Shown: piece after piece, positions 52,141 through 63,545 of the stretch
How the letters are laid out: every line of letters starts with the position of its first letter
Position numbering within the stretch: position 1 is the first letter of the stretch
Assembly: GCA_009760855.2 (NCBI GenBank)
Contig: WPIO01000111.1
Coordinates: 969,501-1,033,500 of the forward strand
Origin: Cristatella mucedo
Lineage: Eukaryota > Bryozoa > Phylactolaemata > Cristatellidae
Length of the DNA: 64,000 nucleotides
Direction of reading: 5' to 3'
The notes under the pieces: generated by a model
Databases searched by the model: none
Told to the model about the DNA's origin: nothing
Seen by the model: only the letters and a program-made list of their open reading frames with translations
Position numbers and translations under genes: made by a program

Positions 52141-53091
52141 CCAGTAGCAGCTTTTGCTGATGTAGCAGGCAAACGACTCCTCCATCTGCAACAACCCTAC
52201 CACTGTAATCAAGGGCTTGGCGAACCTTCTCGTCCAGCTCATTTTCAGTGGCTTTTAAATCGGAAGCCTTGCCGTCCAGCCCTTGTCCAAGCTTGTCGTA
52301 GCTGTCGGGGAGTTCTGCCTTGGCTTGCTGGTAAGCAGCACCGACAGCTTCCACCACTAGCTTGTTCTTGATTTTCAGCAACATCAATCCAGCCATGCAT
52401 GCTCTTTCAGCTTCTCCCCTAAGTTTTTATGCAGCTCAAGGACAGCAGACTTTCCTTTCAGGCTGGTTTGCAGGTTCTCCATGTCCTGTTTCACTTTTGC
52501 CCAGTGAGTAGAACATCTCGGGTAGATAAGCAGCAGCAGGTTGTGCATCCTGCTCATGCACCAACGGGAGCAAGTCAAGCATTTGGCCAACTGGCACGTG
52601 CAGCAGAAGAGCTCATACTCTCGATCGTGCCGAGCACACGTGATGGTAGTTGGACCGAACAGGTCATCGGGGTTGAATTCTTTCATCGATTTTTTTTCGT
52701 GGTTCTTGTGGTAGGCGTCGTGCCTTTGGGTGCAGTCGCTGCACAAAGACACGTCGCACGTGCTGCACCAGACGTCGCTGTCCCTATCCGGTTGGCCATT
52801 TTCGTGGCACACACTGAAACTCTTCATCGAGTTCGATTTTTCCAATCGGCGTACTTTCGCAATAATGAAAACGTTGTCCTGAGTGGCGGATACGTCACTT
52901 ATTTGCTTGCACGAAGGACAACGTGTGCTGCTTCCCCGGGTCGTGCTGGAATCTGCCTCGGCAGCAAGGCATAGCTTGCAGCAGCTGTGAAGACACTGCA
53001 GCAGCACTGCGTCCTTAAGCGCACCTTCGCATTTTGCACAGAAATGCTTGTCTGCAGCATTCGTTTCAGAAATTCCGCTTTGAGAAGACAT
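52141..53091 (-). pseudogene. RING/B-box (TRIM-like) gene, copy 4
   Basis: The most divergent copy. One open frame of 235 codons (53091-52384) holds RING (CAKCEGALKDAVLLQCLHSC ... CPSCKQ), B-box 1 (CHENGQPDRDSDVWCSTCDV), B-box 2 (CARHDREYELFCCTCQLAKC) and the start of the coiled coil (MENLQTSLKGKSAVLELHKN), without the A-run frameshift of copies 1 and 2. The frame then stops, and the rest of the coiled coil follows in another frame to about 52141 (AAYQQAKAELPDSYDKLGQG). Either a frameshifted gene or one that makes a RING-BB1-BB2 protein with a short coil. It is the best candidate for residual function. Confidence 0.75.
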
Positions 53092-53133
53092 TCTTGACCC
53101 TTAAAAAGAACGAAGAAGGTGCTGTAGCTCTAG

Positions 53134-53268
<135 letters not shown>

Positions 53269-53269
53269 T

Positions 53270-53940
53270 TTTATATTCTGCAGTATCATCATCGAGATTT
53301 CAGCTCCACGGCTGCTGTGGCTTTCTCATGCCCCAGGAACGCTTGAGTTATGAGACGCTTATGCTGAGCAAGTGCAATTTTCATAACGCGAAAGAGCTTG
53401 ACAGCTGCTTTCCTGCATTGCTAGGCCGTCGATGAGTCAACTGCAGTCATGCTTTTTAGTGGCCTTCCACAACTCTCACCTCGAGATCGAGACATGTTGA
53501 CCCTTTCACCAACTGACTCATTACGAATAGAGCTTGCGGTTTAGAGTGGGCTATGGGGAAAGGGGAAGATCTCTCGGTGGACATTTTCCTTCGAAGCTCT
53601 GGTTCTTCTCTTGGCTTTCTTGCAGGCTCGCCATCGACGAGTGCAGCCACATACCCAGCCAAGATCGCCAGCCCAGCAGCATTACTGCACAGAGGAGCTA
53701 ACTAAGATTGCAGCAAATGTAAAGCGCCTAGAAAGAGATTAAGTTTTGTGAGGGCGCTTTATCAAGTACATTCCAATTAATATTATTATTATTAATATTA
53801 TTATAACCGTCAAATACTCGTTTATCGAAGCCAAGCTGCTCAGAGGACTAGTGAGCAGCTGATTGAGCAGGGCCATACCAGCTCGCCACAGCTTGAATGG
53901 GCCACTGAGAATGTAGCCCATTTTCAATTGATTCCTTGTC
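53270..53940. repeat. Upstream region of copy 4, shared with copy 1
   Basis: Counterpart of about 35850-36610. A LINE-A tail (53706-53803: GCAAATGTAAAGCGCCTAGA ... (ATT)n) is inserted in it. Confidence 0.75.
53706..53803 (+). mobile_element. LINE family A tail
   Basis: Short 3' end only: AAAGCGCCTAGAAAGAGATT / AAGTTTTGTGAGGGCGCTTT with (ATT)n. A clean example of the hairpin. Confidence 0.8.
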
Positions 53941-53984
53941 AATGCTTTTCAAGCTGCTTTGCTGGAGGAAATCGACAATACGTG

Positions 53985-54690
53985 GCGGGTACAACTAAAC
54001 ACGAACTGTAAATGAGCCGGGGAAACGATTCAAGATGGCCAGAAAACAAGCAAGGATGTCAGTTAAGCGGACATCCTCATCTATAATGAGATCCAGGTTT
54101 TGGCAACCGGCTTGAGAGGTGTGACCAATGCGTCGGACAAGAGCGAAATTCTCCAAATAGTCAAAAAATGAGAGGACCTGGCTGTTTTCTATGGTTGTCA
54201 AAGCGAATTGGGAAGTGTCCGGCAACATCTATAACTCTTTCACGCGCGAGTATCTTAGTGATAAACGCCAAAAACCCTCGATAAATAAGATTACACATCC
54301 GGAACGACATCGATATATCAGAACTGAGAGAGTCAGAATTTTCAATAGGGATTTCAAACAACTAATTCAATCGAGGGCTCTTGCGAAAGACCGCTGGTCT
54401 AATAGCCAAACGATTCAAGACAAACAATAGCAGCCACACCAACAACCTTGCTAGGTCGCACGGACTAAAATAATGAGAACCTGAGTGAAATGGTTACAAA
54501 TACACAGCCGCAAAGTCACCAGCATACGGTTGAAAAGAAATGCATCTAGCTTTTCTTGACAACCAGATTCCAGATAAGTAACCCCTTTATTTCTAGCAGG
54601 CCAAAATTCAGCCGGCGGAATACGAGAAGAAATCCAAGCACTGAGCGATGCCAAAGAATTTATATGCATGCTAGACGGCATGGAGCAGAC
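53985..54690 (-). other. Possible decayed unknown coding sequence
   Basis: Three minus-strand frames (54681-54451, 54361-54161, 54228-53995) overlap or follow each other with ordinary protein-like composition, for example RGFLAFITKILARERVIDVA and FALTTIENSQVLSFFDYLEN. The LTTIEN word recurs at 58690-58730 in another unknown frame. No family recognised. Confidence 0.3.
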
Positions 54691-54694
54691 CCGG

Positions 54695-54730
54695 CAGATA
54701 TAGATATATAAATATATATATATATATACA
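54695..54730. repeat. Short (TA)n tract
   Basis: TATA repeats with an ATACATA interruption at the 3' end of a SINE. Confidence 0.85.
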
Positions 54731-54734
54731 TATA

Positions 54735-54872
54735 TAATTATTCATATAGCGCCAGGAGAGATCTCAATCTCTTTTCACTCGCTTCACACATGCCTCGGGC
54801 TTGAGCCCACGACCTCAGCCACGCCTTGGTCGGGACGAGCACCGTAACCGCTGGACTAAAACAAAACCGAAG
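54735..54872 (-). mobile_element. tRNA-like SINE
   Basis: Complement of the SINE: TAGCGCCAGGAGAGATCTCA (hairpin tail), GGGCTTGAGCCCACGACCTC (box B) and GCACCGTAACCGCTGGACTA (box A). The (TA)n tract is its tail. Confidence 0.8.
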
Positions 54873-54976
54873 AATTCGTTTTAACCTCGGTACATGCCGA
54901 TGGTCAACTGTTCACAACGTGCTGAGGTACGGCGGCTGAGTGACTACTACGAGTGCTAACAGTCGCATAAAGCTTA

Positions 54977-55115
54977 ATAATAATAATAATAATATTGCAC
55001 TTGATAAAGCGCCCTCAGAGAACTTAATCTCTTTCTAGGCGCTTTACATTTGCTGCAAAGTGATACGCAATAGAATAGTAAGTAAAATCATGCTTGAAAA
55101 ACAAACAAAATGCTT
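54977..55115 (-). mobile_element. LINE family A tail
   Basis: (AAT)n, GATAAAGCGCCCTCAGAGAA / CTTAATCTCTTTCTAGGCGC, then a short 3' UTR. Confidence 0.8.
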
Positions 55116-55399
55116 AACTTCATTGGTTTGATAGCCGGGCTGTTAACGGGGCAAACGCCAGGTGCAGGAAGGTTCTTACTGACCCGCAGAAGAAGGCCCA
55201 CCATTAGGTACTTACCGCGAAGCAATCACTAGTTCAGTTAGAGCCACAACGGGTGCGACATTCAGAAACTTGAAACCAGCGATGAGCCAACGATAAAACA
55301 CAGAGCTCGACACACTGCACTCAGCACTAGCAACAACGCCGTATTATGAAAAAGCACAGCACTAGCCTGTAGTTAATGGCCAAAACATGCAACTGTGCC

Positions 55400-55990
55400 T
55401 TGTAATGTAATGTAATGTAATGTATCTCCGTCTGTAACTCCACAAATTCATGCAGACCATGTGGGTGTTACGCAGGAGAGTTTTGTACAGCACACTCACA
55501 GCCTAAGCGGCTTTCGGTACTCATTCGGTAGCCAACAGACTTCGTCTCACGCAGCAAAGAGAAAGTGGGAAGCATAGCAGAGTCAGGAGAGCAGTTGAGG
55601 TAGTGAGTAGCATGGAAGTAGCAGCTCAAAACTGCTGAAAAAGATGTGCCATAGCCGGCAGTTGGAGAGTAGATGTCGTTGCGTAAGAATTGTGGAAGCG
55701 AGTTCCACAGTCTAGGACCTGCAGAGCTAAAGCTTCTGTCGCCAACTGTCTTTAAGCGGAGGAATGGGACAGCTAATTTACTGTCCACACAGGACCCGAG
55801 GGCACGAACAGGCTGAAACTGATGCAGCAGTTCAGCCAGGTATGAAGGAGCCAAGCCGTAGCGGGCCTTGTGGGTCAGCTTCAGAACTTTGCTCTGTATC
55901 CTTTGCTCAACCGGCAACCATCCCAGCTCTCCCAGCAAAGGTGACACGTGCTCAAACCGCTGGGACTTGAAGACCAGCCTTGCAGCCATC
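55400..55990 (-). mobile_element. LINE family B C-terminal fragment
   Basis: (TGTAA)n tail, then a minus-strand open frame of 173 codons ([20 protein letters not shown] ... [20 protein letters not shown] ... [14 protein letters not shown]). Very close to the copies at 24601 and 28096. Confidence 0.88.
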
Positions 55991-56110
55991 CCGCCGACTC
56001 GCTGACCGGCTTACTGCAGCTCACGCTCAGCTGTAGACTCACCGACCTGCAGACCGTTGCTCTAGCAGTGCGACCATGGTCAAGCACTGGCGTTATATAG
56101 TAGCCAACGT

Positions 56111-56930
56111 GACAGATTTATTGCGGTGCTATAAGCTTATGGGTCGGAGGCACATATGATCATGTTATTACCGTTGCTGCCAGTTTATGACCAAGCCGTG
56201 CTTATAACCCTGGTAATGGTGCTGCTGCCAGTTTATGCGCCAGCCAGTTTGTGGGGAAGCGGTTTATGGGGGCTAGTCAAAGCCTACAGTGGGAGGCCAG
56301 TTCAAACGCCAGTAGATGGAATGAAGGCTGTATTCGGCAGGGCTGTTGGAGTCCGCCAGATTGATTTTCTTCTTGAGCCTGCTTCCGTGTTTTGCGTGCT
56401 ATCGCGGGTGCACAGTTTCGAGAGCATAGAACTACAGCTCAGTCCTAAATCGCAGTAACTTTTAGCATACCTATGCTGCTCGTAGGCGTCGGCCTATCGA
56501 GGCTATTTTGGAAGCGTTCTAATAGTGCAGCGAAGCTCGTAGCTCTTAATCGAGGTGCAGTACTCAAGATCTTAGTTCATAACTGCGGGCATTATAATAT
56601 CCACTTCACTACAATACGTCCATCCACGATCTAATGGTCATCTATTGATCAGTCGGATGAGACGGGTGGCCGTGGTCTTTTTTGTGGCAGTGCCGCCACG
56701 GCAGTTCGCGGAGGAATCGTAATATCGGTCGAACCTGCTTCTGGGGCCCAGGGGGCGCTGCTCGGTTGCGACTTAAGCACGATGAACTCTCATCGCCACC
56801 GCCGCCACCGCCGCAGCCATTGCCGCCTTTGCTGTCGTCGCCGTTGCTGTGTCCACTCGTATCCGTCGGGCCATTTTTCGCGATATTGGGTTTTTTGAGA
56901 GCGTTATAAAAACGTTGTGATATTTTTGCT
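56111..56930. other. Unassigned DNA with a (CCG)-type run
   Basis: 56790-56850 is a GCCACC/GCCGCC trinucleotide run. No gene recognised; proline-rich open frames follow from the repeat. Confidence 0.4.
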
Positions 56931-57145
56931 ATTTGACAATAAGCTAAAAATGCACTTGTTTATTATAGCATTTGTTGGGTAAGTTTCGTTATTCGTGTGA
57001 ACTGAACCTGCTGACACTTTGACTGCGAATTGATTTAATAATTTGATTGGATAATGCTTTCTTTACAGCATCTGCAAAGTGCCTAGAAATACAACCAGTT
57101 TTATGAGAGCGATATGGAAACATGTTTCTATTACTGTTTTTACTA
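56931..57145 (+). mobile_element. LINE family A tail, degenerate
   Basis: AGCATTTGTTGGGTAAG, then GCATCTGCAAAGTGCCTAGA and GAGAGCGATATGGAAACATG. Confidence 0.6.
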
Positions 57146-57935
57146 CTATTAGAGGGCAAAACCTTCCAAAAGCATCAGCTGGTACTTCGAAAGAGTTGAA
57201 ACGTTCTAGCTTTTGACTGCACAGCCGAATATAAATAAGCCTGCCGAAGGAGCCTGGTGTTTTCGCTGATCTTGGAATATCTGTAGCTCCGCATCGGCAT
57301 TGCCAAGAACGGCTATCAGCTAAATCAGCCAAGAATAAGCCGCAGCTCAGTGGGATTTTCCCATGTTTTTGCATCTATCTCTTCTTGCAGTTGCTGCATT
57401 CAAATTTTCTCATCTGTTGGAAGGGATTCAGGCAAGTTCTGAAAGTTGCCGAGAGGTCTGACATCCATAACAAACACAGTGGAAATTTCAAGTCCTCACT
57501 TTGAGGCATGAGCAGAAAACTAAGTGCTCATTCAACGTATGTGGTGGTCTAATCATTCGTCAACGTCGCGTATGTTTCATACTTAACATACAATAGCTTG
57601 GCAGGAGTGAGGCTGAAGACAGCAATTTTTTTCAAACGCTTAAGTTTCAGTAAGTTTAGGCAACTAGCTGTTACAGCAAACTGAACAAACCTTTGGCTAA
57701 ACGGTTGACGTCGGCAATGTCAGATGGTTCAGCCTCATTTTACCCAGCAGCCTGAAATATAGAAAAAAATTTCGAAGCTTTATTTTTAATACGAGTCTAA
57801 ATGTCATTGCTTTGCGATATTTGTTAGGCCGCTCTAAAGAGGATCGCTTAAATGATCTAGAAATACTATTAAGGAATTTTGTTGCTAGCTTGCATTTTTC
57901 TTTGAGCTTTTTTATTGTCTTTAGTCTCACTGTTT
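57146..57935. other. Unassigned DNA
   Basis: No gene or repeat recognised. A minus-strand frame at 57930-57697 is Lys/Arg-rich (LKIKLRNFFLYFRLLGK); it is part of a stretch with other unknown frames further right. Confidence 0.35.
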
Positions 57936-58030
57936 GGTTTTCTGGATCTTTCGGCAGTGTTTAATACTAGGGACCACACAGTTCTTCTTGAGCACCTCTC
58001 ATCTCTCCAAAGCACCACTCATGCTTCAGT
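57936..58030 (+). mobile_element. LINE family A reverse-transcriptase fragment
   Basis: TTTCTGGATCTTTCGGCAGT ... CTTGAGCACCTCTCATCTCT, the segment that in the copy at 50580 codes LDLSAAFDTIDH and LLEHLSS. Confidence 0.6.
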
Positions 58031-58144
58031 GTAACGGTAAATTTAAGTGTAAGTGTTAGTGTAAATTATCACGTCGTTTGAATCAGTTGCAATTGGGTTC
58101 TCATCAAAGACTGCTGCATCTCACTGACATCTCACTGCTGCGAC

Positions 58145-59260
58145 ATACCGACCTCATTGGCACTACCTAGGACTGCTCTAAACGCGCTCTAGTAAGTTCT
58201 GTCCGAGTACTGAATCGGGGAGAAAACTTTCGATTAAAAAAAGTTCGAACGATGTGCCGTTTAAGGCGTGGGCTTGAACGCCGTTTAAGAATTCTTGGTC
58301 CGATTAAGATCTCGTCAATTTCAAAGACTTCCTTTGAGTCGAAAATCGGAAGCTTAGAAATAATAGGTTTACCAGACATACCATTTCTTCTTTCTCTCAT
58401 AAACTGAAGCCTGGCAGTCGGACCTAAAAAAAACTTATCACGGAAAACAATTTGGCAACCAATAATAAGGGGTCTGATTTTCCCAGATAATAAGGGCTCG
58501 GCCGAAATCTTTTCGTTCACTGAAATACGTTGCTCACATGGGTGCCTCCGTAAAGCCTCCCTCCGGCTAAAGCAATTGCTGAATCCCAACCTGCGACATT
58601 CCAGCCACATTTTTTTTTTTAGATTTCTGCACGCGATACGATGTGGCTAGCTCAATAAGTTCTATTAAAATGATCTCGTCTCGTAAAAACCCTGTACTCT
58701 CACTTCTGTGGTTTTCAATGGTAGTCAAACTTAGCCCAGCCATTACCGTGAACTTTTTGAATGAGTCCTTAGAAAAACGGGTTGTGTCCAAATCGTCCAA
58801 ATCGGCCATCGTAAGACCGATGCTTAAAAAGCCTAGATTAGATGGGGAGGTCCTGGAAATGTGCAGTCTAGTTTCACTAACTTTTTTCAAAGATCGTTGG
58901 CACAACTCAACTAAGTAGCTGGTCACGCGCATGAAACAAACGAAATTCAAAAAAGTTGCTGTCAGGAAGCAAGCGGCAGCGCTTCAAGAAAAATGCTCTG
59001 CTCCATATAAGACCAGCCATGAAAGACATTTCTTACATGCTTCCTTGGAAACGAGGGTTTCAGTCAAATTTAACAACTCGGTCATTGTTAAACCGATACC
59101 TTCAAAGAGCTTAAAGTAATCCTGGATTAAATTCACAGGCCCTTGCAAACGATAGCCCGGTCTCCCATCTCCATCAATTTTTCAGATATTGTTGAAAACA
59201 TCGTCGCTAGTTAGCTCGTAGCACGAATGAAAAGATTGAAATTCAAGAACAACTTTGATC
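58145..59260 (-). other. Unknown open frames, possibly an old gene or repeat
   Basis: Minus-strand frames at 58950-58567 (127 codons; TTRFSKDSFKKFTVMAGLSL, then LTTIENHRSESTGF) and 58610-58167 (147 codons; GKPIISKLPIFDSKEVFEID) overlap and look more protein-like than the surroundings. The LTTIEN word is shared with 54200. I do not recognise a family and cannot exclude a dispersed repeat. Confidence 0.3.
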
Positions 59261-59284
59261 CGGGTGCCAGAGGCAGGGCTCCGC

Positions 59285-60175
59285 TGAAACTGCTCTACCC
59301 ATCATAACCAATGACATCCTATGCAGCGACAATGTCGGGAATGTCACTGAAACTTTAGCTCAGCTAAATCTATCGGTTGCATTCGACACTATTGATCACG
59401 ATTATCTGCTTGAGCGAACTTGCTGGATCGTGTTCAATCCGTGTGGTGTGGGGGTCATGCATAGAGTCCCTCCCGTATTCGTCCTAGGTCCTTTGGTGTT
59501 CTCTATTTATACTCAACCTCTGGTGAAAGTGATTCGAACGCATCGAATAACACATAATCATTCTATGCTGATGATAATCAGCTGACTTTATTCTTTACAC
59601 CGTTGGAATCTGCTGCAGCGACTAACAAGCCGTGTTCTTGCCCAAAAACGTCGGTCCAGGTTGTCTGCAAACTTCCTTAAATAATTGTCCTGTATAAACA
59701 GTAAACTCGTACACCTGGACTAGAAGGCTTTAATCTGAGAGATGTTGGCTCCTTAAAGCGTTGCTGAGCGTCTGCACCAGTTTCAACATCGTGGTACACT
59801 CAGGTCCTGTATAGACAATATATTCGCTGTGTCCTTACTCGACTTGAAGATCGTTCTTGACTGAAGCATTTTTCTCTGCTGGTGAAAATGTGGTTCTCAC
59901 TTCCGCCATTCTTTCGCAGCTACAATTGTTCTCTTGCAGATTACAATGACACATCCTTTCCAGCCATTCTGAGCTGCGAGTTCTACGCTACTCACTACCA
60001 AAACTGTGCTCGTTGCTCAGATATTCTTCTCGTTTATCTACTTAAACCGTGACATGAATTCGGAAAGAAACTGAACGTACCGAGAGCAGCTTAGGCTGTG
60101 AGTGGGCTATGAAAAAACTGTCTAGCTTAACACCAACATAGTATTTCTGGATTTACCGACGGAGATGATATAAAT
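59285..60175 (+). mobile_element. LINE family B, highly decayed
   Basis: Palm region (ACATCCTATGCAGCGACAATG ... TTGCATTCGACACTATTGATCACG), the GTCCTAGGTCCTTTGGTGTT segment, a CTATGCTGATGATAATCAGC (YADD region) and the 3' end (CTCACTACC, GGATTTACCGACGGAGATG). Several internal parts are missing. Confidence 0.75.
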
Positions 60176-60229
60176 GTCACTCGAAAAGTAGGAAGCTTAA
60201 CACTCGGAGAAGGATATGCCAGCGTCTCT

Positions 60230-60990
60230 TCCGCAGCATAAGCACGGTGTTTAGGTGCCAAATTTAACTCCACCGTATAACCGGCATATTATCAGTTACA
60301 TAAAATTGCCCAATTTTGCATTAGCCTGGGTGGTGATCCTCTATACAAATTGGTCAATGCACCTGTGACATCCTGTCTTGACTTTTTGGAACTTACCGTT
60401 TACTGGCCTACAGTCCAGTGCAGTCAGTCCCTTACAGTTACTACAGCATTCGACAGCTAGATTTGTCTGTCGTGAGCGTCACAATTTCCACACTGCACCA
60501 CTTCTCTCCGACCTGCAGTGGCTTCCTATCAAACATTAAAACGACTTTAAGGTTCTGTCACTCAATTGTAATTCTCTTCATACTCTGGCTCCTGCCTATT
60601 TACGAGAACTAATTGCAACCAAACCAGCATTGTACCACTTACTTTTCAGACTCGATTCGTTCAGGTACGCTTCGAACCGATCTCAAATCCTTAGGAAACA
60701 GTGCTTTCACTTCGTATGCTCCCAAGGCCTGGAACTCGCTTCCGACTGAAATCTAGCTATCCCCTAACCCTACGAGATTTCAAAATAAGCTACACGAACC
60801 ACTGCCTTCTTCAGCATTTAGTAAGTCTTAGTGACTGGTCCTGTGTGTGCTAATTTTTGCTGATGCTGTGTACTCTACAAATAACCACATTTACATGTTG
60901 ACGATGTGCATATTACCTCTAACCACGTTAGGCTCGTCGTCAATGTGCATTTTGTAATAATACCAGTATTAGTAACACATTCACTTCACA
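60230..60990 (+). mobile_element. LINE family A, highly decayed
   Basis: From the thumb region (CATATTATCAGTTACATAAAA) through CTCTCCGACCTGCAGTGGCT and CTCCCAAGGCCTGGAACTCG to the 3' UTR. Confidence 0.75.
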
Positions 60991-61029
60991 TTAAGAGACT
61001 GAGCTTCTTTCTATGCACTTAACAGATGA

Positions 61030-61275
61030 AAATATAATTCATTTATATAGCGCCCTGAGACAACTTAATCTATTCAGGCACTTTACGTATGCCACTGCTC
61101 GAGAGTCCATGACCTTGGTCACCAAATACATTCATCATCACCTTGTTTTTTTAGGAGAGCACCTTAACAACATTTCACAGCAGCCTGAAATTTATTTATT
61201 TGATCATCTTTCCTTTGCAGCATATGCAAAGCGCCTAGAAAGAGATTAAGCTCTCCGTGCATGCTAGTCGAAGCT
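61030..61275. mobile_element. SINE remnant and LINE-A tail
   Basis: 61030-61125 has TATATAGCGCCCTGAGACAA ... GGCACTTTAC, like the complement of a SINE end. 61200-61275 is a plus-strand LINE-A tail (GCAAAGCGCCTAGAAAGAGA). Confidence 0.5.
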
Positions 61276-61302
61276 ATTATTATTAGTATCCCTTTTAATC
61301 CG

Positions 61303-61445
61303 CCGAGCAGGGTTCGTCCAGCGGTTAAGGTGCTCGCCCCGATTAAGGTCTGGTTGAGGTCGTGTGTTTTAGCCCTGAGGCACATGTGAAGTGCCTGAAT
61401 AGAGATTTAGTTCTCTTGGGGCGCTCTACAAATGAATTATTTATT
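61303..61445 (+). mobile_element. tRNA-like SINE
   Basis: Box A GGGTTCGTCCAGCGGTTAAG, box B region GTCGTGTGTTTTAGCCCTGA, and the tail AAGTGCCTGAATAGAGATTT / AGTTCTCTTGGGGCGCTCTA with ATT repeats. Good match to the copy at 42822. Confidence 0.8.
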
Positions 61446-61596
61446 ATATTATATTAATCGGTGTTGCTGTAAACTATTTTCGGATGTTGCACATCGCTCG
61501 GCTATCCATGTGTCGCCGGTGCAATTCTTTTTAAAAGCAATGCAAAATATCTTAACTCTACAGTGGAGCACGGTGAGTGTAGGCAAAATATCTAAT

Positions 61597-62265
61597 TAAA
61601 GAAAGGAGCACTAAAGCACGACACAGTGACACATCGGAAGACAGTCGTTAGCATCAGGTTGTGCTTCGCCATGCAGCCGGATAAAAATGCAGGTATGCCT
61701 GGGACAGATCTGGCTTGTTATTTTGTCTACAGCACATAAAGGTGAAGCAGCAGAAACAGGCCAAAGCTGTAAACACAGTGCTCGCCTCAATACGATCTGC
61801 AAGACTTAAGCATGAGCATTTTCAGCCATTGATTGTCTAGTACTAATAACACTAACAAGGTAAGGTACAGCCAACCAACTATGCTGTAACGAGGCAGGTG
61901 ACAGGTATTAAAACTAGTGCAACACGATAAATACAATCTCACCATCTCCCGCATTGAGGACGATTGAACTTCGATGAGGATACCAAAGCTGCATTTGCTG
62001 ATGGCACATTTGCAGCTGCTGCATTGCCAGTTGTGGACCATCAGGCCACATCTGAATCACCTGCCCTAGCGACCCACCCCAGGCAGACGAACAATACCGA
62101 GTCAGTTTCATGGATCAAGTAACTGTCGTGGCAGCACCTCCAACTTGGGTTTCTCCAGAGGATCAGCCAGGAAATCTTGAGACTTTAGGTCGACAGCAGC
62201 TGTAACGGTGCATTAAAAGAAATCTCTCAGGTCTAATGAAGCACACAGTAACTATAGGTGTGAAC
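61597..62265. repeat. Dispersed repeat E, copy 2, left part
   Basis: Counterpart of 30516-31370. Interrupted by the LINE A at 62266; continues at 63016-63330. Confidence 0.65.
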
Positions 62266-63015
62266 TGCAATCATCGAAGATACCACGTCCAAGTTGGTCC
62301 ATGCATTCGTGACATCCCGTCTCGACTTCTGCAACTCATTGCTTACTGGCCTACCAGCATGTGCGATCAGGCGATTGCAGCTGGTGCAAAACTCTGCAGC
62401 TAGGCTTGTCTGTCGTGAGCGTTGCAGTTGACACATTTCTCCACTTCTCGCCGACCTGCACTGGCTACCAGTCAAGCAACGGATTGACTTCAAGGTTTTG
62501 TCCCTCACTTTTAGGTCCCTTCATTCTATGGCTCCAGCCTATCTGTCAGATATACTACCCCATCAGGCCAAGCATCGTACCACCCGCTTTTCGGTATCCA
62601 ACAGTCTAGAAATACCTCATACAAACCTTAAATCCTTTGGAGACCGTGCATTTAGTTCGTATGCTCCCAAAGCCGGGAACTCCCTCCCGACCTGCGTCAG
62701 AACATCCCCTGACCTGACCACATTTAAAAGGAACCTAAAAACACACCTATTTAGGACAGCATTTAGTGGGTCCCTGTGATTCGTCCTTGATGTGCTTATG
62801 TGTGCTGACACTGTGCATGCTGCCACTAACCACATTTGCATGCTGACCCTGTGCATGTCACCCCTAACCATATTATTCATTTCGTTTGTTTTTTCAAGCA
62901 TGATTTTACTTACCATTCCATTGCATTTCACTTTGCAGCAAGTGTAAAGCGCCTAAAGAGAGATTAAGTTCTCTGAGGGCGCTTTATCAAGTGAATTATT
63001 ATTATTATTATTATT
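62266..63015 (+). mobile_element. LINE family A copy
   Basis: C-terminal region and complete 3' end: CAGGCGATTGCAGCTGGTGC, then the frame FGDRAFSSYAPKAGNSLPTC and TFKRNLKTHLFRTAFSGSL, followed by the 3' UTR, AAGCGCCTAAAGAGAGATTA / AGTTCTCTGAGGGCGCTTTA and (ATT)n. Best-preserved 3' end of the family in the window. Confidence 0.9.
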
Positions 63016-63330
63016 ATCGACCGACGACAGCAATGAGCAACTGCTCTCTGCAGCTCTCTTTTACAAATAATTGCAAAGATTCATGACTGGCATCATCGCA
63101 TAGGCTTATTAGGTTCAAAAGATCCCGAGGGCAGTTATTTAAACCGTGGCTCATTGCAGTCATTGCAATGACTATATGAAAACCAAATCGTAACCCATTA
63201 TATCGCTAAGTTTTGCCTTCGTAACTCTGAAGCTCACAGATTGAGAGCTTGATTTAATTAGCAACTATATTTTCTCGCTTCTATTGCACACTGAAAGTAC
63301 TGAATCGCCAACGTACCACCGTAGTAAAAG
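63016..63330. repeat. Dispersed repeat E, copy 2, right part
   Basis: Matches 31430-31680 in diverged form (GATTCATGACTGGCATCATC; ACCCATTATATCGCTAAG). Confidence 0.6.
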
Positions 63331-63545
63331 AAGGTAGAATAATTCATTCACAAAGGACAAGTCTTTTTAAATCGTGCAGATGATCTCATGCAGCTTCCGT
63401 AATCCATGTCGAGTAGGTTTAGCATATTTTTTATTTCCCTGCTAGAATTAAGAGATATTCTAGACGTGCTCGGCTGAGTTCTTTGCTTCTGCACTAAAAC
63501 AGCAGTTCACATGGCCTGTCGATATACTGCCGCAGCTTTGAGTAG
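63331..63545. other. Unassigned DNA
   Basis: Nothing recognised. Confidence 0.4.

Larger units (their letters stand above)
54880..56110. repeat. Dispersed repeat D, copy 2, with two LINE insertions
   Basis: Diverged match to 25525-26790, split by a LINE-A tail (54977-55115) and a LINE-B copy (55400-55990). The flanks of each insertion are continuous in copy 1. Confidence 0.6.
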
